Assembly (NCBI GenBank): GCA_016630905.1
Contig: WBMQ01000013.1
Span: 868,001-932,000, forward strand
Length of the DNA stretch: 64,000 nucleotides
Reading direction: 5' to 3'
Origin: Capillidium heterosporum
Lineage: Eukaryota; Entomophthoromycota; Entomophthoromycetes; Entomophthorales; Capillidiaceae
The notes under the pieces are model-generated. The model saw only the letters and a program-made list of their open reading frames with translations. It was not told where the DNA came from and made no database searches. Below, one piece after another: positions 11,222 to 22,009 of this stretch. Both the position numbers and the translations under genes were made by a program. Within the stretch, counting starts at the first letter, position 1; each line of letters opens with the position of its first letter.

Positions 11222-12895
11222 ATGAAGTTGTCAATGCCATCAGCAGCAACTATATTCCTCCTTCAACTACTATTCGTAGCCTTTATAACCAGTCAACAAC
11301 CTGAAACCCACTTAAAAAGTGCCCAACAGCCTCGATTAAAGATTCTCCTCGGCTTAACCTTTGGTTCCAAAAGCCACATCAGCTCGCTCCTCTCCATAAG
11401 CAAAATTTTGAACGCTAGGAACCATCAGCTCTACTACGTTTCCCCCCATCAATTCCAAACCTATGTTACGCCTAAAGATAACTTTACCAAATATCCTGTT
11501 GGTCCTAAAGACTTGGATTTGATCAACCGGTCCGGTCTTTTGAAGAAAGAGGGCAAGAAAGTGGCTATTGACCCCAAGACCCAAAGTTTCAAGGTGTTTG
11601 CAGCTACCATGCCCAAAACCTACAAGTACTGCTTCCAAGATATCTTAAAAGTTATGGAGGAAGTTCAACCCAACCTAGTTATTTGCGATTTCCTAAGTTT
11701 ACCTTGCATCGAAGCTACCAAATTGAGAAATATACCGCTAGTTGTCAGTTTCCAAACTTTGGATGGGCCGCTACAGCCTCCTCCTTTCATAACTTCAAAG
11801 TTGACCAACTTTCCAACTACCATCGACAACTTGAACTTCTTCGAGCGAGTGTACAGTAAATTGTACTATCCACTGTCATTCTTACCCAACTTTATAAAAG
11901 TCTTAAACAAGCTGAACGTCGAAAAGAAGGCACTAGGTTTGAAACCAACCAGTCTGTCGGACGTGTGGAACTGGAACTTCAGCTTGAAGCTGATTAATAG
12001 CTTTGTAGGGTTCGAACTAGCGCGAAGCTTTGATCCTACCTTCAATTTTGTTGGTCCCATCATCGACCACTCACAGGAGGATCTATCACATGAAACCAAC
12101 CAATTTTTGAAGGATAAAACCAAGGTAGTGTACATAGCTTTCGGCACTTTGGTTTCTCTATCAGATAAGGATATCCAACTTCTACGTGAAACTTTGAATC
12201 AACTTTTGGATAGCGACATTATCGACGGAGTAGTTTGGTCAGTAGGCATAAGTGACATACAGAAGTTCGACTTTGATACCAACAAATATCTGATCACCAA
12301 CTGGGTCCCCCAAACCAAAATTCTGAACCATTTGAATACCAAGTTATTTATCAGTCATGGCGGACTGGCTTCCATATTCGAATCTATCTACTACGGTGTT
12401 CCCATACTGGCAGTACCTTTCTTTGGTGATCAATTTCGAAATGGTCGCAAAGTTCTAGAGTTTGGTCTAGGCAAGATCTTTGACAACAAAAGTGATGACG
12501 AGAATATTCGCCAGAAAGATCTACTCGAGTTGATGTTGGAGATATTGATCGATAAGGACGGTTACATCGCCAACAATGTTGCCAAATGGCAGACGATTGT
12601 TAGGATGAACGATCGGAGAGAACTAGCTGCCGATCTCATCGAATCCTATGCCTGGTTCAATCAATTGTGCAAGTTGAATTTGGATAGTGACGATTTGAAG
12701 TTTGGACTGGGGAGTTGTGGAATCCACCACCTGATATACAAACCCAAACTCTTCGGCTTGGATTGGGATGTCCTTTTGGTATGCGTGATTTTGACTCCCC
12801 TTTCGATTTACTTTTTGAATATGGCAGTAGCAGTTTTTTTAGAGTTCTATGGGAGGTGGATGAATGGAGATCTAGTCAAAGTGAAGAAGTGCTAA
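11222..12895 (+). CDS. Membrane-anchored UDP-glycosyltransferase (GT1 type)
   Basis: Single exon, 557 aa. Residues 1-24 form a signal peptide. The C-terminal half carries the GT1 nucleotide-sugar signature: WVPQTKILNHLNTKLFISHGG, ESIYYGVPILAVPFFGDQ, followed by NG. Near the C-terminus a hydrophobic segment (about 515-540, LLVCVILTPLSIYFLNMAVAVF) and a basic tail with KKC give the type I topology seen in animal microsomal UGTs. The enzyme would transfer a sugar from a UDP-sugar to a lipophilic acceptor such as a sterol, with its catalytic part in the ER lumen. The acceptor cannot be read from sequence. Fungal sterol glucosyltransferases normally lack a signal peptide, so this layout is unusual outside early-diverging fungi. 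Confidence 0.9.
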   Translation: MKLSMPSAATIFLLQLLFVAFITSQQPETHLKSAQQPRLKILLGLTFGSKSHISSLLSISKILNARNHQLYYVSPHQFQTYVTPKDNFTKYPVGPKDLDLINRSGLLKKEGKKVAIDPKTQSFKVFAATMPKTYKYCFQDILKVMEEVQPNLVICDFLSLPCIEATKLRNIPLVVSFQTLDGPLQPPPFITSKLTNFPTTIDNLNFFERVYSKLYYPLSFLPNFIKVLNKLNVEKKALGLKPTSLSDVWNWNFSLKLINSFVGFELARSFDPTFNFVGPIIDHSQEDLSHETNQFLKDKTKVVYIAFGTLVSLSDKDIQLLRETLNQLLDSDIIDGVVWSVGISDIQKFDFDTNKYLITNWVPQTKILNHLNTKLFISHGGLASIFESIYYGVPILAVPFFGDQFRNGRKVLEFGLGKIFDNKSDDENIRQKDLLELMLEILIDKDGYIANNVAKWQTIVRMNDRRELAADLIESYAWFNQLCKLNLDSDDLKFGLGSCGIHHLIYKPKLFGLDWDVLLVCVILTPLSIYFLNMAVAVFLEFYGRWMNGDLVKVKKC

Positions 12896-13657
12896 GAGAC
12901 ATATGAAATAGGTAAATTTTTGAACAGACGATTTTCACCCACTACAATAACACGGTTTTGTTGCCTTTTTCAGTTTCCAGGGATCAATAATAGATTTCTC
13001 TTGGGCTGCATATTAAACTTTTAGCTTTATCAATCGAGTTGCCTACCATCGTATTTGGGCTATTTAACTCATTAGTATAGACTTGAATGGGCTTATTTTA
13101 TTATATTTTTGATATCTAAAGTCGATATTTATCTATATGATGTTTATCCCATTTCAATTTTTCGCATTTTTCGGTAAGGATACCTACGATAAACTTAAGA
13201 TTAGGATTCAACAGGTGTACCTTTTTGACACCTTTTGATTTCCTTGTGAAAGATAGAAAAGAACTTCAACTCTTAAATAGTATTTTGAGAAAGTATAGGA
13301 CTAATGACCTGAAAAAAATTAGTCAACTGGTTATTAGTGGGCTGACCTCTCGAAAGCTCTTTGGGTTAGAGTAAGTTTGGCTTTAGATAGTGATAGCTTT
13401 CCAACCTAAATTGAGGGAGAAATTTAAAATATAAATGAATGTATTCTTTAATTGATTTAAACTTAAGAAAGTGTTAGAGGACACAATACTGCCGATATTC
13501 TGAAAAAGCTTTATTGAATAGTCAAAATTAGAATTAGATGCAGGGTAAAACGATATGGTAAAGATATATAAAAATTCAACTTGACTAGCAGCTCTTTCCA
13601 TAGAAGTTCAAAATCAAAGAAACTTACCATAAGCAGAAGATGTCTGAAAGATGAATT
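12896..13657. other. Gene-free spacer
   Basis: About 760 bp between convergent genes, A+T-rich. A minus-strand ORF at 13383-13601 has no coding character. Nothing else is supported. Confidence 0.4.
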
Positions 13658-14992
13658 TCAACTGAAAGCGGCATTACTATCGGGAGTCACAAACAGGAGG
13701 CTTTTGTTTTCATAACTTAAAAGATTGGGAGCACGTGGTCGAATCCAGTCTGTGAAGGGTTCAGGGCCATTAACCAAAATTAGGGATACCAGCCGTTCGA
13801 AGTTGCAGTTTTCTTCAAAATCCAGATTGAAAAACTTGTAGTTGGAGATGAACTTTACCTTGATGAAATAACAAGTAGTTAGCGTGGTGAGGAAGTCAAC
13901 GATCAGTTGCGAAACTTCCATTAAAGTATCAATCTCAAACCGCTTCAGCGGTAGTTGCAATTTGGGTCGGAAATCAAAGGTGGAGCTGTGAATCTCACCA
14001 CTCAGTTTGAGAGTGGCAAGTTGGGTGCAACTTCGAAAGACTTGATCAAGTTCAGCCCGACCCGAACCGTCCACCAGGTGGAAAGTGAGGCTAGTCAGCA
14101 ACCTCACGTTGAATTGACCGAAGGTTGAGTTCTTTGTACTTAGGCTAGTGCCGAGGTGCGTCAGGCTGGACCAGTTGGCACAGGTGACATTAAATCCGAA
14201 TTTGGTATTGTAGGTCAACCTGCTGAGCTTAGGGAAGTGGCTGGGGCTTACGATACGCTGGCTCATCACCATCTGGTGCTCGGCCTGCTCGATACAATAG
14301 TTCAAAGTTCGAAGTCGGTAGAAAGTGGGTAGGCAGGTTGGGATCAGATCCACTTGCCATCGCTTCAACTTGATGGCCAAATGCTCCAAGTTCGGTAACT
14401 CTTTGTGAATGGCAAAAAATATATCCATGCTAGCGGTACTTACGTCCAAGCGCAACTTTTGCAAGGCGGAGCTTTGGTAGTTGGATAGCCATTTGGTTTC
14501 AAAGTTCCTTACTGACAAAGTTAACACCCTCAGATTGCGCATGTGGGCTAGCAAGGCGGACAGCTCGATGTTGTAGTCGGTAAATAGCTTCAAGTTGTAG
14601 GTCCTCAATTTGTTGAACTTTTTGGGGTCGACTTTAAGTAACTTGTCGAACTGATTCTTATAAAACACGGTCTCCTGGTAATGCTGCAGATGGCTATAGT
14701 GGTTGAATTCCAAGTCTGAATGGTTGAAAAAGGTCTTAGCACGCCTTATGTATCGGTCCAATTTTGGAATGTTATTTTTCATAATGAACCACTCCTTACT
14801 AACATCACTAACACTTTCACCGCCAAGTAGCTTCTTACTCTCCAGTATTGAGTGATATAGCACGTATTTGATGGAGTTATAGAAATAATGGTTGGATTTA
14901 CCTAATGAGACTAGATCGATCAAATCCAAATCTTCTAAAGCTACCTGTAAGATCTCCTGGGGTAACTCTATCAGGTTAAATTCCTCGGCCAT
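13658..14992 (-). CDS. F-box protein with LRR-like C-terminal region
   Basis: Single exon, 444 aa. The N-terminus (IELPQEILQVALEDLDLIDLVSLGKSNHYF) is a good F-box: a leucine-proline start, two hydrophobic helices and the conserved L-x-x-L-V-S-L segment. The remainder contains leucine-rich segments (LRVLTLSVRNFE, LQKLRLDVSTASMD, LEHLAIKLKRW, LATLKLSGEIHS) with RNI-like spacing. It would bind Skp1 through the F-box and recruit substrates to an SCF ligase. Together with 8823-10475 and 38163-40183 it makes three F-box-type genes in 64 kb. Confidence 0.85.
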   Translation of the reverse strand: MAEEFNLIELPQEILQVALEDLDLIDLVSLGKSNHYFYNSIKYVLYHSILESKKLLGGESVSDVSKEWFIMKNNIPKLDRYIRRAKTFFNHSDLEFNHYSHLQHYQETVFYKNQFDKLLKVDPKKFNKLRTYNLKLFTDYNIELSALLAHMRNLRVLTLSVRNFETKWLSNYQSSALQKLRLDVSTASMDIFFAIHKELPNLEHLAIKLKRWQVDLIPTCLPTFYRLRTLNYCIEQAEHQMVMSQRIVSPSHFPKLSRLTYNTKFGFNVTCANWSSLTHLGTSLSTKNSTFGQFNVRLLTSLTFHLVDGSGRAELDQVFRSCTQLATLKLSGEIHSSTFDFRPKLQLPLKRFEIDTLMEVSQLIVDFLTTLTTCYFIKVKFISNYKFFNLDFEENCNFERLVSLILVNGPEPFTDWIRPRAPNLLSYENKSLLFVTPDSNAAFS

Positions 14993-17982
14993 ACTTGCTG
15001 CTGTAAAAAGTCTTGAATGTTGGTGTTGATACTTGACTGTAGAGCTGGATGTTCACCTGGTTTATATTTGTTTGAAAGCAGCGGTATTCAAATGCTGAGT
15101 CGATTTAAAAGTGTTTAGATTCATCTTACACCTGATCTATAAAGCATCGCTCCAAATTTGTATGTATTTGATTGGGTTATAATGAAAGGGTTGCTATTTC
15201 TGTTGGAAAGTTAACCCGTTGGGTTTATAGACGAGCCTAGCTTTCCCTGAAACAGGATCAATATACATATTGCGGTGTATTTTTGCCCAATTAAAGTAAT
15301 AGCTCGATACCTTGACAAATCAGTCAATTTCTTTAGGTACCCAGTGAGTTAGCTTTCTAGATCGTGGCTCTCAACTGCTTAGATCTGTAGTTCTACGCAG
15401 CAAGCCCTTATATTGATCTTCTACGCAGTAAATATTTTTGTGGATCTTCGTATATCAAAGAAGATTTATGGTCTTCTAAAGTAAATTTGGAGTGAAGAAG
15501 CCAAGGTTTGTAAAGTTTTTGTAGATTCCCAGAGACGTATTCATAGTCTACTGGTTGGATGTATCTTTCTTCCACGCTTTGTAACACAAGCTAGATCCTT
15601 CCCCATGATTAGCTTTATTAGTTGGAAGTGATTCCCAACTTCACCATGGCTACCTTCCAAATAGTATATTATACCAATATAATATACCTTTATACTGCTA
15701 TTTATTAGTCCCAGCTCACTGATTTAAGATCTCCTTGCCAAGATTGAAATTTATTCTAGTGTGCAAAAACCCAATCTAAAGGTACGTTCTAACTGGTAAG
15801 CTAATTATATATTCTATTGTGTTGCAGGGATTCACCTATTAAAATTTGACCAGGATACCTCTGAACAGAACTGTGGGCACACTGTATGTACTTTGACATT
15901 ATTTGTCAATATATACTCTACGAAACTCCAATGTTTAGTCTACGTATTATTAAAAGGTTTTCAAAGTAGCGTTAAATACCTCTACTTATCATGAAAATTA
16001 CCTAAACGAAAAATAGTACAAGTAACTTTGTAATACATAACTGGAATAAATATAGATTAAAGCATAAAATATTTGGATAAAATGCCTTTGAGAACTCTAA
16101 ACCAGTGATACTCAACCTTTTGTGGGAGTACTCATAACTGCCTGATATATTTTAAACCACTGGCATATCCTATTAACTTTGGTAAAATTTAGTGTGGCAG
16201 TGTAGGTAAATTCACAAGGTTAAACACCACTACTGTAAGCCCTTAACTTCAAACACCATATTACTATATAGTAGAAACTATAATAAAACTTTTAATTTGG
16301 ATATGAGATCGGTTTATAAATTTTCGATTTTTATAAGTATGCTTTAACAGACTACCTTTATAATTTATTATAACTATTTTGAAGTTTTTCAAGAACAATT
16401 TCAGTACTGAAATAGGCACATAGTTTCGATTTGAGAAAAAAAATATGATCATACCTTTATGAAAACAAGACAAATTATTTTTTATTATTACGCTTTTAAA
16501 TAGATTAATATAAGTATTAATGTATTTAAATATAAATTTACTAGTATTCTCAAAGTACCAATTCCTAACAATATATTATATTTAGATCTTAGGTTTCTTA
16601 CTATTTCTAACTGTGATAGAATACTTGTAAGTTTACTATATATATTGTATATATATCATATACTAACTTGAAATATATTATAAATTAAAATCTCTATAGT
16701 TATATATAATTTCCTATTTTGTGTAAGGAAATATTTCTAAATCAGCTATAGTTTTACTTAATAATCAGAAGATTTATATCTTAGACACATGGACTACTAG
16801 CTTGGAATCTATCTTACCAATACTAGACATTCCCTTTCCCTTTAGCATGGATTAAATATTTAATTTAGCATTGACTTTCCCTAATCAATCTCTGCATTAT
16901 CTAAAGCTATTGACAATTGTTTAGAAGAATAATATAGACATTGGTACTAGTAGATTAGGTAAACGTAATCACCAGTACCCTGAGTACTGACTACTAAAAA
17001 CAAATCACTTATATAAGGCCATAGTGAACTTAGTAGTAAATCAAGAAATTATTAAATAAGCTCTTAAATCATTTGATATTTCCTTCTGCTATCAACATGG
17101 TATAGACTCACTATTAACAGTACAGCTTAGAACTGAGAATTAGCATCTCTCTAAGCCAGTGAATTGCACTGACCAAATCGAACTTTAAAACTCTATTGAA
17201 CCAATGAATCCAATTATACTCCTTAGCTTCATAGCTACCATTAGAGTATTCCTGTTCGCTCACTGCCTTTGGATCAAGCTCCAAGCTTGAGTTTCCTCCT
17301 TATATAATCTTATCGTCAACTTCGTTAGCCTTTATAGAGTACTGGCTATTGTTGCCTCTTGGCTAATTCCTACCAGTGAGCGTTCTTTGTGGGCATTCTC
17401 TAATAAATATTTTAGAAAACTATAGTGCTATAATACTTGTACTAACAAACTCAAATGTAAGTTTTGAAAAAGGTGCTTAATATACTTTTTAAGCTGTATT
17501 TACAACCTACAAGTATAGTAAGAATTTAAAGGCACAGTTGGATAGATCAAAATAATTATCTATATAGTTACTTATCTAAAATTTTGATCCTTACCATACC
17601 CTTTAGCCACAAAAATATTCTTAAAAACTTAACTTATCCAAAATATAGAGTAGGTAAATTCCAAAAGTTTGCAAAGATGTGCAATAGACCTTTTAAGGAA
17701 ATTGTTTGGTTCAATCCTACACTTTTAATTTTTAACTAATATAAACTTTCATTTGGTACTAGTACATTATATGTTTTAAATAGGCTGTTGGTAGATGGTG
17801 GAAAGTTTACAAACTTGGCGATGTTATATAAACTTGAGTTTCCTTAGGTTGCCAAGTTGATAGTTAACATGAAGTTTGCCTGATAGTGCCAAATTGTATC
17901 ATAAATTGTCTATTTTTAAGAAATTTCCGCTTCCAATCCAAGTGCAAATTTCAAGCTGTGCCATCTGTTATCTGCCCAAGCT
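14993..17982. other. Long A+T-rich gene-free stretch (3 kb)
   Basis: Dense stops in all frames, many TATA/ATAT runs, and no ORF with coding character (16264-16473 on the minus strand is simple A+T sequence). No tRNA B-box, terminal repeat or tandem array is visible. About 14993-15250 should include the promoter of the F-box gene. Confidence 0.4.
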
Positions 17983-18156
17983 TTATCTACCTTTAAACCT
18001 ACGCGTACAAACTTCTACTTCGAGATATACCTCGACTTGTTCCTTGGCTTTTTTTAAAGGATTGGCACTGGCGTTAATCATAACTTCCAGACTTTTAGTT
18101 CTAAATGGTGCAATTGACTTTTGACCGAATTTCCTATTGATAGTATAAATGGGCAT
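17983..18156 (-). other. Possible small coding ORF, 57 codons
   Basis: A minus-strand ATG ORF (MPIYTINRKFG ... TKSLEVMINAS ... VEVYLEVEVCTRRFKGR). Its composition looks coding (balanced Lys/Glu, few Asn runs). The opposite-strand reading of the same DNA (17876-18124) is probably a shadow. A related segment, KSIALFSTKSFEL on the same strand, lies at about 18365-18405, suggesting a duplicated, mostly decayed gene. No family is recognised. Confidence 0.25.
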
Positions 18157-18603
18157 CCATATTATGTTGAACGTTTGGGTAAGCTGCAGATATTTTTTGT
18201 AGCTACACCTACGGCCGGAAAGTAAAACGAAGATAAAAGTCCAAAAACTTTATCGGATAGATAAAGAAAATTGCCTAATTGGTTGTATCTCTAGATTTCA
18301 AGCTCTCTATAGCTTTTGGTTATAGATGTAGCCCCTCAAAAATTTATAATTTGCCTAGAGGTTTACAGTTCAAAGCTTTTAGTTGAAAATAGTGCGATTG
18401 ACTTTTTGGTTGCATTTGCGAAAACTTCTGTAGGTTGGGTATCCACATCGTCAAGCCAACTTAGTGATACCAGCCAAGCTTACATCTATCTAAATTATAC
18501 TACTTAGAGTTACGATGGCAGCTATACTCTACTTTAAATTCAAAAGTGTATATATAGACCATCAAAAACCATCAGCTTCTACATAAAATACACAACAGCC
18601 AAC
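18157..18603. other. Spacer holding a second copy of the 18.1 kb segment
   Basis: On the minus strand, 18365-18405 encodes KSIALFSTKSFEL, close to KSIAPFRTKSLEV at about 18075-18115. A TATA-like element (TATATATAG) stands about 55 bp upstream of the ATG at 18604. Nothing else is supported. Confidence 0.3.
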
Positions 18604-18954
18604 ATGAACTTTAAACACACTATAACTTTGTTATCCCTTATAACTTTAACTTTGAGTCAACAGACTTTACCTACCAACTGCTATACCACTACTTTACCTA
18701 ACGGTAACGGCACCACCATAGTATGTAATCCAGCCAATCCCCCAGCTACCAAACCTAAAACTCCCGAAGAGAAGAATAGGGCCTGTAAGGAGAAATGTAA
18801 GGACGATAACTGGTGCTTCAGTGGGTGTAATGTGGAGATTATCGGCGACGAAGTGAAAAAGTTCTTTGGAGTCTCCAGTGCCCAAACCGATTTCAACCTC
18901 AAAGGACTAAGTTTGATTTTGGTTGGGATGAGCTTGATTACCTGCTATATTTAA
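18604..18954 (+). CDS. Small secreted cysteine-rich protein, GPI-anchor-like
   Basis: 116 aa. Residues 1-18 form a signal peptide ending LTLSQ. The mature part has NCYTTTLPNGNGTT, a Pro/Thr linker and a compact cysteine motif, CKEKCKDDNWCFSGC (C-x3-C-x4-C-x3-C). The C-terminus (LKGLSLILVGMSLITCYI) is hydrophobic and follows a small-residue region, as in GPI-anchor signals. It would sit at the cell surface or in the wall. The cysteine motif recurs, with the DD core, in the larger protein at 21455-22009, so the two are paralogous in part. Function unknown; an effector-like or wall role is only a guess. Confidence 0.8.
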   Translation: MNFKHTITLLSLITLTLSQQTLPTNCYTTTLPNGNGTTIVCNPANPPATKPKTPEEKNRACKEKCKDDNWCFSGCNVEIIGDEVKKFFGVSSAQTDFNLKGLSLILVGMSLITCYI

Positions 18955-19024
18955 ATAAAAATGAATGTATTATATAAGTGCTTTTTATTATATACTCTAG
19001 CTATATTACTTTTGGTATAATGAT

Positions 19025-20854
19025 CTATGCCTTAACATTGGACATTTCGGAACTACTATCCAACAGTCGGAATTTTGACTTGTTCGATAGCTGATCTGAC
19101 TTGATAAACAAAGCAGGTAGGAATCCTATAAGACTCAACAGGAACATGATGACTAGACAGGCTTGCATGGAAGTCAGAGCTGGACTCTGTAAGCTCGTAC
19201 TCAGGTTTTCTGAGCTGAAGTTAGTGCGGTAAAACTCAACTATGAAGTTGGAGTTGGAATCGGCAAACAGCTTGAATATGCTTTCCACAACTACTGAACT
19301 CAAACCTACTGCTAAACTCTGTAGTAACAGAGCTAAATTGTTAAGTTGGTACAAACTCTCCTTGACCTTGCAAACCGATATCTGGTTGATTCGCGTCGAC
19401 GTCAAGTTGATGGCTCCGTAACTCAAACTTACAACCATTAGATAGAAGATCTCTTCCACCTCGTCGATACCTCGACCCAACCGGAAGTTTAGTAGACTGA
19501 TCGCCACCAGAACGATAAAGGTAGACACCATGAGCAACAATTTGTATGATTTGAATCTGGCAATTAGGATGGAAGCTAGTAGACTACCTATCACAGAAGC
19601 TAAACAGACGATCAGCAATAGGATAGCTGTCGTTAAATTGGAAAAAGATCTGAAGTTGGTAAGGTAGCTGGGCCAGTTTAAGATGACAAAGAAGTAGATA
19701 GCGGTAGTCGTAAAGCTGCTTAAGTTGGAAAGGTTGATGTTCAAATTGATGAAGAGTGTAAAGTTTAGTACCGACTTGTGGTTGTAGTAGATGGTGGATA
19801 TTGTGAGCACTATAAATGATAGGATGGTAGTTGCAGTCAAGGCAACTACTGCTATGAAATTGAATTCCAACAAAAAGTAAAAGAGAACTAGCAGCTGTAG
19901 GAAGAAGGATATGGAAAAGAAATTTATACCTGCATCCATAAATTGGAACCTCGTCATACTTTTACTTTTGATGTCGAACTTCAAGTTTCTAAGCGTGAGA
20001 ATGAAGCTGGCAATCAGCACAGGCACTAAAACTAAATTAGTGTACTTGTAACTCAATCCTACCATCTCCAACTCCCCAATTAAAAAGCTGGCAAAGTAAC
20101 TGATAGCTAAACCAAAGTTCATCAAGCTGAAGGTCAGCAACCGCAACTTCTTGTTAAAACACAAATCTAAACTAAAGATTGCTAATCCTAAAACCATGGA
20201 GCTAACTAGTCCAACTACGAATTTGATTATTAGGTAGGCTACCAAAGGTAGGGTGAAGGTTGAAGTGATTGAAGTAAGGGCCAGTAGGAGTATGGATAGA
20301 AGTAAGGTAGGACGGTAGTTGAAGTTGGATAGGAAGAGGTTGTGGGATAGGAGGAATGATACAAACCCTAATAAGTAGCTTAAAACCATTAAGTTGGAAG
20401 ATGGCAGATTGTAAGCTAGTTGAATAGATTTCATATTACTTAGGGTTAAAAACAGCTCCAAGTAAACAGCGATAATCAGCAAAGTCAAAGTTATCAAATT
20501 TAACTTTGAGTTCCCCAAACCTTGATCAACCAATTCCAAATTGTTGGTGTCGTCGCAATAGCTACTATCACTGTACGAGGTGGTAGTAGATGGAGCCGAA
20601 TAGATGTTGATGATGGAAGATACTATGGAATTCAATCTGTTGGAAGTACGATTCTTGGTGGAGAAGGTTGGGCTCTCGACATTAGGTTTCAAAACTATGG
20701 GGGGTAGGTGAGAGATCTCGGGGAGTTTGTAGCATTGACATAGGCTTGGGTCGTAAGTCGTAGACGGACATCTACATGGACTGAGTTTTGCTTCAGTTTC
20801 TTGTGACCCTTTTGATTTGAATAGATTGATGGCGAATGTCATATTGCGTACCAT
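19025..20854 (-). CDS. Major facilitator superfamily transporter
   Basis: Single exon, 609 aa. About 120 polar N-terminal residues, with a Cys-rich stretch (CRCPSTTYDPSLCQCY), precede about 12-14 hydrophobic segments from residue 120 to 590. The usual MFS loop between segments 2 and 3 is poorly conserved. The arrangement (many segments, central loop near DIKSKSMTRFQF, short polar C-terminus) fits the drug:H+ antiporter-2-like or related MFS groups. Substrate is unknown. It probably acts in the plasma membrane. It lies between two genes for related secreted cysteine-rich proteins. Confidence 0.75.
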   Translation of the reverse strand: MVRNMTFAINLFKSKGSQETEAKLSPCRCPSTTYDPSLCQCYKLPEISHLPPIVLKPNVESPTFSTKNRTSNRLNSIVSSIINIYSAPSTTTSYSDSSYCDDTNNLELVDQGLGNSKLNLITLTLLIIAVYLELFLTLSNMKSIQLAYNLPSSNLMVLSYLLGFVSFLLSHNLFLSNFNYRPTLLLSILLLALTSITSTFTLPLVAYLIIKFVVGLVSSMVLGLAIFSLDLCFNKKLRLLTFSLMNFGLAISYFASFLIGELEMVGLSYKYTNLVLVPVLIASFILTLRNLKFDIKSKSMTRFQFMDAGINFFSISFFLQLLVLFYFLLEFNFIAVVALTATTILSFIVLTISTIYYNHKSVLNFTLFINLNINLSNLSSFTTTAIYFFVILNWPSYLTNFRSFSNLTTAILLLIVCLASVIGSLLASILIARFKSYKLLLMVSTFIVLVAISLLNFRLGRGIDEVEEIFYLMVVSLSYGAINLTSTRINQISVCKVKESLYQLNNLALLLQSLAVGLSSVVVESIFKLFADSNSNFIVEFYRTNFSSENLSTSLQSPALTSMQACLVIMFLLSLIGFLPALFIKSDQLSNKSKFRLLDSSSEMSNVKA

Positions 20855-21454
20855 TGCGTCTATTAATTATGTAGGTGGAAGTTGATTGAGCTATGTTTTG
20901 TTGGAGAGCTTGTATTGACTTGCAGCTTATATATACGTATTTTTAGACCTAGGCAAATTTATTTTATAGTTAACTGGAAGTTATACTTTTATTAGAAAAT
21001 TTTCCAAGTAGATTATGTTTTTGGTAACGTAGATATAAATTTGATAAATCAAGCTAAACTTTTCATTTCCAATTAGGGTCAATGTTGTACTGATAAGCCA
21101 TAGTTTTGCATATAGTGATTTGCAATGAAATTTAGAGATGCAGTATTCAACAATACTTGTCGTATTATTATCAATCACTAAAGTAATTGGATAAGTGAGC
21201 CAAGTATTTCCACAAACATTCCCTAGAGATTTGTCAGTTGTACTCTAAAAAATAGTTCCGACTAAACTAAACTCTTCAAAATTTATGTATACCCCACTAT
21301 CTACTAGCCCAAAACTGCTGTACAGAAATGGTAGTAAAATAAAGGACGATAAATTAAGCTATATAGTTTGAAAAAATAAGTGAAATGTAATGTAGCTAAA
21401 CTATACCTACAAAGAATATCGGAAATTATATTTCATATAAGTTTATTAGTAACA
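20855..21454. other. Gene-free spacer
   Basis: About 600 bp, A+T-rich. The minus-strand ORF 20981-21178 has no coding character. It includes the likely promoter of the transporter. Confidence 0.4.
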
Positions 21455-22009
21455 TCAAACCATCAACTTTGTTAAACTGAAGGCTAGTGCCGACCAACCA
21501 ACCAAACTTTTATATCCAATTCCTTCTATATGGGAATTGGAAGTTTTGCTACTGCCACTCGTTCCATTCTTAGTACTATTGGTATTACTGTTCAAAACAT
21601 CGATAGCTATATTCAAGCCACATTTACTTAGACAGTCATTGTCGTCCTTACATTCGTCTTTACACTTCTTGGCTTTATCTTCTAAACCATCCGGTAGACT
21701 TATTCCGGAACATTTAGTTAGACAAGTCGTGTCGTTGGCAGTGCAGTTTTTAGAACAGGCTTCGACATCTTGAAAAGATTTTCCAGTAAAGGTTTGGTAC
21801 AAGTCGGTTAAGCACTTTTGTTTACAAGCATCATCATTACATTTGCTGATACAGGGTTGTACGAGTCCAGCCACTGGGTTGTTGGGAGTAGATAGGGAAC
21901 TACATAGCGATTGCAAAGAGGGGTTGGAGTTGGTCAATTTTTGGCATTCAGATGCCAGGTCTTGGCTGAGGATAGCGGGGATTAAGGTGAGTAGGTATAG
22001 GAATTTCAT
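21455..22009 (-). CDS. Secreted protein with repeated C-x3-C cysteine motifs, GPI-anchor-like
   Basis: 184 aa. Residues 1-15 form a signal peptide (MKFLYLLTLIPAILS). At least three repeats of a four-cysteine motif follow: CISKCNDDACKQKC, CSKNCTANDTTCLTKC and CKDECKDDNDCLSKC. A Ser/Thr/Asn-rich stretch with N-glycosylation sites (NST, NGT) and a hydrophobic C-terminus (SLVGWSALAFSLTKLMV) of GPI-signal type complete it. The third repeat matches the single motif of the protein at 18604-18954. Function unknown; a cell-surface location is likely. A TATA-like element lies about 60 bp upstream of the start. Confidence 0.8.
   Translation of the reverse strand: MKFLYLLTLIPAILSQDLASECQKLTNSNPSLQSLCSSLSTPNNPVAGLVQPCISKCNDDACKQKCLTDLYQTFTGKSFQDVEACSKNCTANDTTCLTKCSGISLPDGLEDKAKKCKDECKDDNDCLSKCGLNIAIDVLNSNTNSTKNGTSGSSKTSNSHIEGIGYKSLVGWSALAFSLTKLMV

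Noticed and set aside
14993-17982. The 3 kb A+T-rich stretch as a centromere or replication origin
   Set aside because: A+T richness alone is not evidence, and no repeated or conserved element was seen.
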